From assembly GCF_000719775.1 (NCBI RefSeq), contig NZ_JOHR01000016.1, forward strand, positions 1 to 64,000: 64,000 bases of DNA. Reading direction: 5' to 3'. The position numbers were made by a program, and so were the translations under genes. Source of the DNA: Streptomyces sp. NRRL F-5135. Its GTDB lineage: Bacteria > Actinomycetota > Actinomycetes > Streptomycetales > Streptomycetaceae. Under the pieces are notes generated by a model. It was given only the letters and a program-made list of their open reading frames with translations. It did not search any database and was not told the origin of the DNA. This document shows positions 56,193 through 64,000 of the stretch, piece by piece. Positions within the stretch are counted from its first letter, which is position 1; every line of letters starts with the position of its first letter.

Positions 56193-57032
56193 ATGACAAC
56201 CACACGCCGTCGTACCGTGCTCACCGCTCTCGCCACCGCCGCGGTGAGCGGATCCCTGCTCGGGCCGGGCGCCGCGCCCGCTCTCGCGGCCGACGACCTC
56301 TACGCCTCCAACACGGACCTCTACACCAAGCTCGCCGGCCGGGAGGGCACCGACTTCGGCCGGCGGTACAAGCGGCACGAGAGGACGGACAACAGCACGA
56401 GCACGGTCGCCCCGTTCCACCGCACGACCATCATGGCCCTGCACGGCGGCGGGATAGAACCGGGCACCTCGGAGCTGTGCCTGGGCATCGCCGGTTACCA
56501 CCCGGCGACGTTCGAGGTCACCCCGGCGGGCGGCCCGGTCCACGACTACTGGATGTTCGAGGGCCTGCTCTCCAGCGACAACGGCTCGATGCACGTCACG
56601 TCGTCCCACTGCGACGACCGGGTCGCCCTCTCGATGGCGGGCGGCAGCCTCAACGTGCTGAGCCTGCACGGGTGCACGGCGGCCCAGGCCGGCGTCGCCG
56701 GGTCCAGACCCGAGGCCGTCGTCGTGGGCGGCCGTAACGAGGAGTTCAAGTCCCGGCTGATCGCGGCGTTCCAGGACGCGGGGTTCCAGACGGTCGACGG
56801 GGCCCGGATCAGTGCTCTCGCGGGGGTGGATCCCCAGAACATCGCCAATCGGACGGTCCTGGGACAGGGCGGTCAGCTGGAGATCACGACGGAACTGCGC
56901 AGGAGCATGTTCGGGACGTTCACCCGGCTGGGACGGCCCGGCTCGACCAACGAGGTCTTCGACCGGTTCGTGGCCGCGGCCCGCACGGCCGTCGCACGGC
57001 TGGAGACGAGCGCCTCCCAGACCATCCTCTGA
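56193..57032 (+). CDS. Exported poly-gamma-glutamate hydrolase family protein
   Basis: A 279-residue secreted zinc hydrolase of the phage PghP/YmaC-type family that degrades gamma-linked polyglutamate. The signal peptide is twin-arginine-like (TTTRRRTVLTALATAAVSGSLLGPGAAPALA). Zinc and catalytic residues are in ALHGGGIEPGTSELC, SSHCDDRVAL and SLHGCTA; YKRHERTDNST matches the family N-terminus. ATG 56193 directly starts the signal; ATG 56178 would overlap the preceding gene. Its natural substrate in this organism is unknown. Confidence 0.85.
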   Translation: MTTTRRRTVLTALATAAVSGSLLGPGAAPALAADDLYASNTDLYTKLAGREGTDFGRRYKRHERTDNSTSTVAPFHRTTIMALHGGGIEPGTSELCLGIAGYHPATFEVTPAGGPVHDYWMFEGLLSSDNGSMHVTSSHCDDRVALSMAGGSLNVLSLHGCTAAQAGVAGSRPEAVVVGGRNEEFKSRLIAAFQDAGFQTVDGARISALAGVDPQNIANRTVLGQGGQLEITTELRRSMFGTFTRLGRPGSTNEVFDRFVAAARTAVARLETSASQTIL

Positions 57033-57097
57033 CGGTCCGGTCCGGCCGTCCGAACCCGGAGCGCGGCCCCCGGCCGACGACGCGAAGGACCGGTCCG

Positions 57098-57138
57098 CCC
57101 CGGCTACGGGAGCGAACCGGGCCTTCGCCCGGCCGGGG
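57098..57138. terminator. Bidirectional terminator between convergent genes
   Basis: CCGGGC-CTTC-GCCCGG (57117-57132) is a perfect stem-tetraloop, and CCCCGGC (57098-57104) can pair with GCCGGGG (57132-57138). It lies between the hydrolase gene and the end of the pgl operon. Confidence 0.5.
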
Positions 57139-57144
57139 CCTTGG

Positions 57145-57927
57145 TCAGGCGGAGGCCGGGGGGTAGAGGTCACGGGGCAGCGCCGAGGCGGCCGCCGCGT
57201 CCAGCAGCCACAGCGTGCGCGCACGCCCCTGGGCCCCCGCGGCCGGGGCCTGGATCTCGCCCGCGCCCGACAGCGCCATCTCCGCCGCCTTGGCCTTGTC
57301 CTCGCCCGCCGCCAGCAGCCAGACCTCGTGCGCCGCGCGGATCGCGGGAAGCGTCAACGAGATGCGCAGCGGCGGCGGTTTCGGCGCGCCGTGCACGGCC
57401 ACCACCGTGCGTTCGGTCTCCCGCACGCCGGGCAGCTCCGGGAAGAGCGAGGCGACATGGGTGTCGGGCCCGACCCCCAGCATCAGCACGTCGAAGGACG
57501 GCACCGGGGCATGGTCCTCCGGCCGCGCGGCGGCGGCCAGCTCCGCGGCGTACGCGGCGGCGGCCGCCTCCACGTCGCTGCCGTACGGCCCGTCGGAGGC
57601 GGCCATCGCGTGCACCCGCGCCGGATCCAGTGGTACGGAGTCGAGCAGCGCCTGCCGCGCCTGGGTGACATTCCGCTCCGGATCGCCCTCCGGCAGGAAC
57701 CGCTCGTCGCCCCACCACAGGTCGAGCCGCGACCAGTCCACGGCGTCCCGGGCGGGCGCCGCGGCCAGCGCGGCCAGCACCCCGTTGCCGTTGCGCCCGC
57801 CCGTCAGCACCACCGAGGCGCTGCCGCGGGCGGCCTGGGCGTCCACGATCTTCGTGATCAGCCGGGCCGCCGCGGCCTGCGCCATCAGCTCCTTGTCACG
57901 GTGGACGACCAGTTGCGGAGTGCTCAC
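57145..57927 (-). CDS. pgl: 6-phosphogluconolactonase
   Basis: Hydrolyses 6-phosphogluconolactone to 6-phosphogluconate, the second step of the oxidative pentose phosphate pathway. The 260-residue DevB-type protein shows VVLTGGRNGNGVLAAL, the WWGDERFLPEGDPERN active-site stretch and LMLGVGPDTHVASLFPELP. GTG 57927 overlaps the opcA stop (GTGA), so it is the last gene of the tkt-tal-zwf-opcA-pgl operon. Confidence 0.95.
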   Translation of the reverse strand: MSTPQLVVHRDKELMAQAAAARLITKIVDAQAARGSASVVLTGGRNGNGVLAALAAAPARDAVDWSRLDLWWGDERFLPEGDPERNVTQARQALLDSVPLDPARVHAMAASDGPYGSDVEAAAAAYAAELAAAARPEDHAPVPSFDVLMLGVGPDTHVASLFPELPGVRETERTVVAVHGAPKPPPLRISLTLPAIRAAHEVWLLAAGEDKAKAAEMALSGAGEIQAPAAGAQGRARTLWLLDAAAASALPRDLYPPASA

Positions 57928-58961
57928 TTCGACTCCGCCTTCTTGGCGACCGTGGCCGGGGTGGGCCGCTCGGCCGCCGCCTCGGACGTGCCGTTCGCTC
58001 CGGCGGACACCCCCGCGGCCGCCTTCGTCGGCGACCCGCTGCCCAGCCGGTGCACCCCGAACCGCAGCGCCGACGCGTAGATGTCGTCCGGGTCGAGCCG
58101 GCGCAGCTCCTCGGCGATCAGCTCGGCCGTCTCCCGCCGCTTGAGCGCCACCCCCCGGTCCGGCTGCCCCTCGACGGAGAGCGTCGCCAGCGAGCCGTCC
58201 GCGCGGTCCAGCTCGATCGGGCCGCAGGTGGTCTCCATCCGTACGGCCGTCAGCCCGGGGCCGGCCGAGACCGCGCGCTTGACCGGCACGCTCAGCCGGT
58301 CCGCGAGCCACATGGCGAGCAGCTCACAGCTCGGGTTGAACTCCTCGCCCTCGACCTCGACCGAGGTCACCGCGCAGTCCACCTGGTCCAGGGCCGCCGC
58401 GAGCATCGAGCGCCACGGCGTGATCCGGGTCCAGGCCAGGTCCGTGTCGCCCGGGGTGTAGACCTCGGCGCGGGCCGTCAGCTCCTCGACCGGGTGCTCG
58501 GCCGCGTACGTGTCCGTCACCCGGCGCTGTGCCAGCTTGCCCAGCGCGTCCCTGGCCGGGTCGGTCGGCGCGTTCACCGGCCACCACACCACCACCGGGG
58601 CGTCCGGCAGCAGCAGCGGGAGCACCACGGACTGGGCGTGGTCCACGATGTCCCCGTACAGGCGCAGGACGACCGTCTCGCCGGTGCCCGCGTCCGTGCC
58701 GACCCGCACCTCGGCGTCGAGCCGGGCCTGGGCGCGGTCCCGCGGCGAGCGCGAGACCCGCTTGACGACCACGAGCTTCCTCGACGGGTGCTCGCGGGAG
58801 GCGTCGTCGGCCGCCTTGAGCGCGTCGTAGGCGTTCTCCTCGTCGGTGACGATGACCAGGGTCAGGACCATGCCGACGGCGGGCGTCCCGATCGTCCTGC
58901 GGCCCTGCACCAACGCCTTGTTGATCTTGCTGGACGTGGTGTCCGTAAGGTCGATCTTCAT
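57924..58961 (-). CDS. opcA: Glucose-6-phosphate dehydrogenase assembly protein OpcA
   Basis: Partner protein that assembles or allosterically activates Zwf in actinobacteria and cyanobacteria. The 345-residue sequence has the family N-terminus MKIDLTDTTSSKINKALVQGRR, VLRLYGDIVDHAQSVVLPLLLPDAPVVVWWPVNAP and AWTRITPWRSMLAAALDQVD. The C-terminal 35 residues are a disordered tail. Its ATG overlaps the zwf stop, consistent with stoichiometric production. Confidence 0.95.
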   Translation of the reverse strand: MKIDLTDTTSSKINKALVQGRRTIGTPAVGMVLTLVIVTDEENAYDALKAADDASREHPSRKLVVVKRVSRSPRDRAQARLDAEVRVGTDAGTGETVVLRLYGDIVDHAQSVVLPLLLPDAPVVVWWPVNAPTDPARDALGKLAQRRVTDTYAAEHPVEELTARAEVYTPGDTDLAWTRITPWRSMLAAALDQVDCAVTSVEVEGEEFNPSCELLAMWLADRLSVPVKRAVSAGPGLTAVRMETTCGPIELDRADGSLATLSVEGQPDRGVALKRRETAELIAEELRRLDPDDIYASALRFGVHRLGSGSPTKAAAGVSAGANGTSEAAAERPTPATVAKKAESK

Positions 58962-60490
58962 GGCCGGCGCCAGCTCCGTCCGTCTCGTGCGAGCATCTCG
59001 TCCGCCTCGGCCGGGCCCCAGGTCCCGGCCTCGTACTGGGCGGGCCTGCCGTTCTTCTCCCAGAACTCCTCGATCGGGTCGAGGATCTTCCAGGACAGCT
59101 CGACCTCCTCCACGCGAGGGAAGAGGTTCGAGTCGCCGAGCAGGACATCGAGGATGAGCCGCTCGTACGCCTCGGGGCTGGACTCCGTGAAGGACTCGCC
59201 GTAGGCGAAGTCCATCGACACGTCCCGCACCTCCATGGAGGTGCCGGGCACCTTGGAGCCGAACCGCAGGGTCACGCCCTCGTCCGGCTGGACCCGGATG
59301 ACCAGGGCGTTCTGCCCCAGCTCCTCGGTCGCCGTGTGATCGAAGGGGGAGTGCGGCGCGCGCTGGAAGACGACCGCGATCTCGGTGACACGCCGGCCGA
59401 GCCGCTTGCCGGTACGGAGGTAGAACGGGACGCCCGCCCAGCGGCGGTTGTCGATCTGCAGCTTCACCGCCGCGTAGGTGTCGGTCTTCGACTTGGCGTC
59501 GATGCCGTCTTCCTCGAGGTAGCCGACGGCCTTCTCGCCGCCCTGCCAGCCCGCCGCGTACTGCGCGCGGACCGTCCCCTCGGCGAGGTCCTTGGGCAGC
59601 TTCACCGCGCCCAGCACCTTGGTCTTCTCCGCGGCCAGCGCGTCGGCGTCGAAGGAGGCGGGCTCCTCCATGGCGGTCAGCGCGAGCAACTGGAGGAGGT
59701 GGTTCTGGATGACGTCACGGGCGGCGCCGATCCCGTCGTAGTAGCCGGCGCGCCCGCCGATCCCGATGTCCTCGGCCATCGTGATCTGGACGTGGTCCAC
59801 GTAGGACCGGTTCCAGATCGGCTCGAAGAGCGTGTTGGCGAAGCGCAGCGCCAGGATGTTCTGGACGGTCTCCTTGCCCAGGTAGTGGTCGATCCGGAAG
59901 ACCTGGTCCGGGGCGAAGACCTCGTGCACGATCGCGTTGAGCTGCTCGGCCGACTTCAGGTCGTGGCCGAAGGGCTTCTCGATGACCGCGCGCCGCCAGG
60001 AGCCGTCGTGCTGGTCCGCCAGCCCGTGCTTCTTGAGCTGTTGCACGACCTCGGGGAAGAACTTCGGCGGAACGGAGAGGTAGAACGCGAAGTTGCCGCC
60101 CGTGCCCTGTGACTTGTCCAGGTCCTCGATCGTCGCGCGCAGGTTCTCGAAGGCCTGGTCGTCGCCGAAGTCGCCCTGGACGAAGCGCATCCCCTGGATG
60201 AGCTGCTGCCAGACCTCCTCACGGAAGGGGGTCCTGGCGTGTTCCTTGACGGCGTCGTGGACCTCCTGCGCGAAGTCCTCGTCCTGCCACTCGCGACGGG
60301 CGAAGCCGACGAGGGAGAAGCCCGGCGGCAGCAGACCGCGGTTGGCGAGGTCATAGACGGCGGGCATCAGCTTTTTCCGGGACAAATCGCCCGTGACGCC
60401 AAAGATGACCAGGCCCGACGGCCCCGCGATACGCGGGAGCCGTCGGTCCGCGGCGTCACGGAGCGGGTTCGCTCCGTGGGTTGCGGTCAA
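58958..60490 (-). CDS. zwf: Glucose-6-phosphate dehydrogenase
   Basis: Oxidises glucose 6-phosphate to 6-phosphogluconolactone, making NADPH. The 510-residue enzyme has the dinucleotide loop FGVTGDLSRKKLMPA, the substrate site RIDHYLGKETVQN, and GVPFYLRTGKRL. TTG 60490 is the start: GGAGG lies 9 nt before it and the protein then begins MTATHGANPLRDAADRRLPRI, right for the family. It starts 4 nt after the tal stop and overlaps opcA. Confidence 0.95.
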   Translation of the reverse strand: MTATHGANPLRDAADRRLPRIAGPSGLVIFGVTGDLSRKKLMPAVYDLANRGLLPPGFSLVGFARREWQDEDFAQEVHDAVKEHARTPFREEVWQQLIQGMRFVQGDFGDDQAFENLRATIEDLDKSQGTGGNFAFYLSVPPKFFPEVVQQLKKHGLADQHDGSWRRAVIEKPFGHDLKSAEQLNAIVHEVFAPDQVFRIDHYLGKETVQNILALRFANTLFEPIWNRSYVDHVQITMAEDIGIGGRAGYYDGIGAARDVIQNHLLQLLALTAMEEPASFDADALAAEKTKVLGAVKLPKDLAEGTVRAQYAAGWQGGEKAVGYLEEDGIDAKSKTDTYAAVKLQIDNRRWAGVPFYLRTGKRLGRRVTEIAVVFQRAPHSPFDHTATEELGQNALVIRVQPDEGVTLRFGSKVPGTSMEVRDVSMDFAYGESFTESSPEAYERLILDVLLGDSNLFPRVEEVELSWKILDPIEEFWEKNGRPAQYEAGTWGPAEADEMLARDGRSWRRP

Positions 60491-60494
60491 GGTT

Positions 60495-61613
60495 TCAGCC
60501 CTCCGAAGGGGCGAGGCGCTTGAGCTCCGCCTCGGTCGACTTGAGCAGGTCGGTCCAGGACGCCTCGAACTTCTCGACGCCCTCGTCCTCCAGCAGCTGG
60601 ACGACGTCGTCGTACGAGATCCCGAGCTTCGCGATCGCCTCGAGGTCGGCGCGCGCCTGGTCGTACGTGCCGCGCACGGTGTCACCGGTGATGGTGCCGT
60701 GGTCGGCGGTGGCCTCCAGGGTGGCCTCCGGCATCGTGTTGACCGTGTTGGAGGCGACCAGTTCGTCGACGTACAGGGTGTCCTTGTACGCCGGGTCCTT
60801 CACGCCGGTCGAGGCCCACAGCGGGCGCTGCTTGTTGGCCTGGGCCTTGTCCAGGGCCGCCCAGCGCTCCGTGGAGAAGACCTCCTCGTACGCCTCGTAG
60901 GCCAGCCGCGCGTTGGCGAGGGCCGCCTTGCCGCGGGCCTCCTTGGCCTCCGGGGTGCCCAGCGCGTCGAGACGCTTGTCGATCTCGGTGTCCACCCGCG
61001 AGACGAAGAAGGACGCCACGGAGTGGATCTTCGACAGGTCCAGCCCGGCGGCCTTGGCCTTCTCCAGGCCCGCCAGGTAGGCGTCCATGACCTCGCGGTA
61101 GCGCTCCAGGGAGAAGATCAGCGTGACGTTGACGCTGATGCCCCGGCCGATGGTCTCGGTGATCGCCGGCAGGCCGGCCCTGGTCGCCGGGATCTTGATG
61201 AGCGTGTTCGGCCGGTCCACCAGCCAGGCCAGCTGCTTGGCCTCGGCGACGGTGGCGCGCGTGTTGTGGGCGAGACGCGGGTCGACCTCGATGGACACCC
61301 GGCCGTCCTGGCCCTGCGTGGCGTCGAAGACCGGACGCAGGATGTCGGCGGCGTCCCGGACGTCCGCCGTGGTGATCATGCGGACGGCCTCCTCGACGGT
61401 CACCCGGCGGGCGGCGAGGTCGGTGAGCTGGGTCTCGTAGCCGTCGCCCTGGGAGATCGCCTTCTGGAAGATCGACGGGTTCGTCGTGACACCCACCACG
61501 TGCTGCTGGTCGATCAGCTCGGCGAGGTTGCCGGAGTTGATCCGCGTACGCGACAGGTCGTCGAGCCAGATCGCGACGCCTTCGTCGGAAAGGCGCTTGA
61601 GTGCGTCTGTCAT
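60495..61613 (-). CDS. tal: Transaldolase
   Basis: Transfers a dihydroxyacetone unit between sugar phosphates in the non-oxidative pentose phosphate pathway. The 372-residue protein is the long actinobacterial type: [13 protein letters not shown], the Schiff-base lysine in [24 protein letters not shown], and [27 protein letters not shown] lies 11 nt before ATG 61613. It sits between tkt and zwf in the operon. Confidence 0.96.
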   Translation of the reverse strand: MTDALKRLSDEGVAIWLDDLSRTRINSGNLAELIDQQHVVGVTTNPSIFQKAISQGDGYETQLTDLAARRVTVEEAVRMITTADVRDAADILRPVFDATQGQDGRVSIEVDPRLAHNTRATVAEAKQLAWLVDRPNTLIKIPATRAGLPAITETIGRGISVNVTLIFSLERYREVMDAYLAGLEKAKAAGLDLSKIHSVASFFVSRVDTEIDKRLDALGTPEAKEARGKAALANARLAYEAYEEVFSTERWAALDKAQANKQRPLWASTGVKDPAYKDTLYVDELVASNTVNTMPEATLEATADHGTITGDTVRGTYDQARADLEAIAKLGISYDDVVQLLEDEGVEKFEASWTDLLKSTEAELKRLAPSEG

Positions 61614-61647
61614 GAGAGTTGCATCTCCTACTGTTCGTATAGAAGCG

Positions 61648-63738
61648 TCAGCGCGCCACGGCCGCGAGAGATTCCCGGGCCGCCGAGGCGACCGCGTCGG
61701 CCGTGAAGCCGAACTCGCGGAAGAGGACCTTGGCATCGGCGGAGGCGCCGAAGTGCTCCAGCGAGACGATCCGGCCGGCATCGCCCACGAAACGGTGCCA
61801 GCTCAGCCCGATACCCGCCTCGACCGCCACGCGCGCCTTCACGGACGGCGGCAGCACCGCGTCCCGGTACTCCTGATCCTGCTCCTCGAACCACTCGACG
61901 GACGGCATCGAGACGACCCGGGCGGCGACGCCCTCGGCCTGGAGCTTCTCGCGCGCCTCGACGGCGAGCTGCACCTCGGAGCCGGTGCCGATCAGGACGA
62001 CCTGCGGCGTCACGCTCCGCCCGTCGGCGTCCTCGGCCTCGAAGAGGACGTAACCGCCGCGCGCGGCGTCCGGGTTGGCGTCGTACGTGGGCAGGCCCTG
62101 GCGGCTCAGGGCCAGGCCGTGCGGCGCGCCCTTGTCGTGCCGGCGCAGGATCTCCGCCCAGGCGGTCACCGTCTCGTTGGCGTCCGCCGGACGTACCACG
62201 TTCAGCCCCGGGATGGCGCGCAGCGCGGCCAGGTGCTCCACCGGCTGGTGGGTGGGGCCGTCCTCGCCGAGGCCGATGGAGTCGTGCGTCCACACGTACG
62301 TCACGGGCACGCGCATCAGCGCGGCCAGCCGGACGGCCGGGCGCATGTAGTCCGAGAACACCAGGAACGTGCCGCCGTAGACACGGGTGTTGCCGTGCAG
62401 GGCGATGCCGTTCATCGTCGAGCCCATGGCGTGCTCGCGGATGCCGAAGTGGACCGTGCGGCCGTAAGGATCGGCCTCCGGCAGCGGGTTGCCCCGCGGC
62501 AGGAACGACGACGTCTTGTCGATCGTGGTGTTGTTGGAGCCCGCGAGGTCGGCGGAGCCGCCCCACAGCTCGGGGATGATCCCGCCGAGCGCCTGGAGCA
62601 CCTTGCCGGAGGCGGCGCGGGTGGCCACGGCCTTGCCGGTCTCGAAGACGGGAAGGTGCTCCTCCCAGCCGACCGGCAGCTCGCCGGCGCGGACCCGGTC
62701 GAAGGTGGCCGCGCGCTCCGGGTTGGCCGTACGCCACGCGGCGAACGCCTTCTCCCACTCGCCGCGCGTCTCACGGCCGCGGTCGATCGCCCGCCGGGTG
62801 TGGGCGAGGACCTCGTCGCCGACCTCGAAGGACTTCTCGGGATCGAAGCCGAGGACCCGCTTGGTGGCGGCGACCTCGTCGGCGCCGAGCGCGGAGCCGT
62901 GCGAGGCCTCCGTGTTCTGCGCGTTCGGCGCCGGCCAGGCGATGATCGACCGGGCCGCGATGAAGGAGGGCCGCTCGGTCTCGGCCTGCGCCGCCTTGAG
63001 TGCCCGGTACAGGCCGGCCGGGTCGAGGTCGCCGTTCGGCAGCTGCGCCACGCGCTGGACGTGCCAGCCGTACGACTCGTACCGCTTGATCGTGTCCTCC
63101 GAGACGGCGGTCTCGGTGTCACCCTCGATCGAGATGTGGTTGTCGTCCCACAGCAGGACCAGGTTGCCGAGCTTCTGGTGCCCGGCGAGGGAGGACGCCT
63201 CGGCCGCGACGCCCTCCTGGAGGCACCCGTCACCGGCGATCACCCAGACGGTGTGGTCGAACGGCGAGGTGCCGGCGGCCGCCTCCGGGTCGTACAGGCC
63301 GCGCTCGTAGCGGGCGGCCATGGCCATGCCCACCGCGTTCGCCACGCCCTGGCCCAGCGGGCCGGTCGTGGTCTCGACGCCCGTGGTGTGGCCGTACTCC
63401 GGGTGGCCCGGGGTCTTCGAACCCCAGGTCCTGAACGCCTCCAGGTCGCTCAGCTCCAGGCCGTAGCCGGCCAGGTAGAGCTGGATGTACTGGGTCAGGG
63501 AGGAGTGGCCGGCGGACAGGACGAACCGGTCACGGCCGGTCCACTGCGCGTCGGCGGGGTCGTGCCGCATGAGCTTCTGGTACAGCACATACGCGGCGGG
63601 GGCAAGGCTCATGGCGGTACCGGGATGGCCGTTGCCGACCTTCTGCACGGCATCGGCGGCCAGGACGCGGACGGTATCGACGGCCCGCTGGTCCAGCTCG
63701 GTCCACTCAAAGTCTGTGGTGGTCGGCTTCGTGCTCAC
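61648..63738 (-). CDS. tkt: Transketolase
   Basis: Thiamine-diphosphate enzyme that moves two-carbon ketol units between sugar phosphates. The 696-residue protein carries the ThDP motif [19 protein letters not shown] ... [25 protein letters not shown], the middle pyrimidine-domain [19 protein letters not shown] and [24 protein letters not shown], and a C-terminal domain [15 protein letters not shown] 63738 is preceded by GGAGAGGAG about 12 nt upstream. It is first in the tkt-tal-zwf-opcA-pgl operon. Confidence 0.97.
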   Translation of the reverse strand: MSTKPTTTDFEWTELDQRAVDTVRVLAADAVQKVGNGHPGTAMSLAPAAYVLYQKLMRHDPADAQWTGRDRFVLSAGHSSLTQYIQLYLAGYGLELSDLEAFRTWGSKTPGHPEYGHTTGVETTTGPLGQGVANAVGMAMAARYERGLYDPEAAAGTSPFDHTVWVIAGDGCLQEGVAAEASSLAGHQKLGNLVLLWDDNHISIEGDTETAVSEDTIKRYESYGWHVQRVAQLPNGDLDPAGLYRALKAAQAETERPSFIAARSIIAWPAPNAQNTEASHGSALGADEVAATKRVLGFDPEKSFEVGDEVLAHTRRAIDRGRETRGEWEKAFAAWRTANPERAATFDRVRAGELPVGWEEHLPVFETGKAVATRAASGKVLQALGGIIPELWGGSADLAGSNNTTIDKTSSFLPRGNPLPEADPYGRTVHFGIREHAMGSTMNGIALHGNTRVYGGTFLVFSDYMRPAVRLAALMRVPVTYVWTHDSIGLGEDGPTHQPVEHLAALRAIPGLNVVRPADANETVTAWAEILRRHDKGAPHGLALSRQGLPTYDANPDAARGGYVLFEAEDADGRSVTPQVVLIGTGSEVQLAVEAREKLQAEGVAARVVSMPSVEWFEEQDQEYRDAVLPPSVKARVAVEAGIGLSWHRFVGDAGRIVSLEHFGASADAKVLFREFGFTADAVASAARESLAAVAR

Positions 63739-63805
63739 CCTGGGTCAGGGCTCCTCTCCACATGTTTTCCATGTCGGTGACGCATGTCGCACCGGTTCGC
63801 TGCCG

Positions 63806-63811
63806 AGCCTA
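63806..63811 (-). promoter_or_regulatory. Candidate -10 for the tkt operon
   Basis: Read on the minus strand this is TAGGCT, fitting TAnnnT, about 68 nt before the tkt GTG. No strong -35 is present. The remaining 200 bases to the window end hold three GTTCAA/TTGAAC half-sites but no gene that I can support. Confidence 0.35.
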
Positions 63812-64000
63812 CCCGCAGCCATGTCTTCGGCCGGAGTACGTCTGAAGTGCCGTTCAACCGCGTTACCAGGGTGCCGCGCGGGCGTGGACTTCTCCTCCCG
63901 GCAAGGTGTACGGGCCGTGTCCCGGAAGCGTTCAAGGCAGTGCCGCGGCGGCCGTTGAACGCCTCTCCGGTCGGCGGGACCCCCACGCGGATCGCCGTCT

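Noticed and set aside
63739..64000. Start of a heme-synthesis gene (ctaB) next to tkt
   Set aside because: In S. coelicolor ctaB is the neighbour of tkt, but the remaining 262 bases contain no supported coding start.

Overview
The window is a high-GC actinobacterial chromosome segment, almost certainly from a Streptomyces. The evidence is pervasive G/C third positions, frequent GTG starts (and a few TTG starts), -10 elements placed 6-7 nt before leaderless starts, a mycothiol-dependent enzyme family, the sporulation regulator whiA in its rapZ-yvcK-whiA operon, and a gap-pgk-tpiA-secG block followed by an RbpA-type protein, pgi and a tkt-tal-zwf-opcA-pgl operon. It reads as core chromosome. 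I found no rRNA, tRNA, CRISPR array, prophage or intact insertion sequence.

Left part (1-20.1 kb): coaE, a TPR protein, a DUF6343-type membrane protein, a PPK2 polyphosphate kinase, a methyltransferase, a lipoprotein and a slipin. Then come a SNF2 helicase with a translationally coupled SWIM-finger protein, a STAND (NB-ARC/TPR) NTPase, and a CDP-glycerol-phosphotransferase-like protein whose leader carries 13 perfect copies of a 7-bp repeat. These are followed by a secreted S1 protease, a cytochrome P450, the aminotransferase alaA and a divergent HxlR regulator with two operator palindromes between them.

Middle part (20.2-35.7 kb): a PAS-GAF-SpoIIE phosphatase with a C-terminal kinase-like ATPase domain, a P-loop-less uridine-kinase-like protein, a pseudouridine catabolism pair (psuG, PfkB kinase), glutathione-independent formaldehyde dehydrogenase, a DNA alkyltransferase, a secreted glycerophosphodiesterase, an MHYT membrane protein, uvrB, and two TerD-domain proteins.

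Right part (35.7-64 kb): a TerC-family transporter behind a probable yybP-ykoY manganese riboswitch whose expression platform can hide the Shine-Dalgarno sequence, an MBL hydrolase, a mycothiol-dependent enzyme, uvrA, a shrunken alpha/beta-hydrolase remnant, a Rieske lipoprotein, then uvrC-rapZ-yvcK-whiA. Central carbon metabolism follows: gap, pgk, tpiA (with secG), pgi, and on the opposite strand tkt, tal, zwf, opcA and pgl, so lower glycolysis steps and the pentose phosphate pathway sit within 16 kb. The genes for nucleotide excision repair (uvrA, uvrB, uvrC) lie within 14 kb.

The most notable non-coding signals are the manganese riboswitch with its SD-sequestering helix (35.79-35.94 kb), the G-quadruplex-prone heptamer repeat (14.78-14.87 kb), the twin HxlR-type operators (19.28-19.32 kb), and a LacI-type palindrome just downstream of the protease promoter (16.35 kb).
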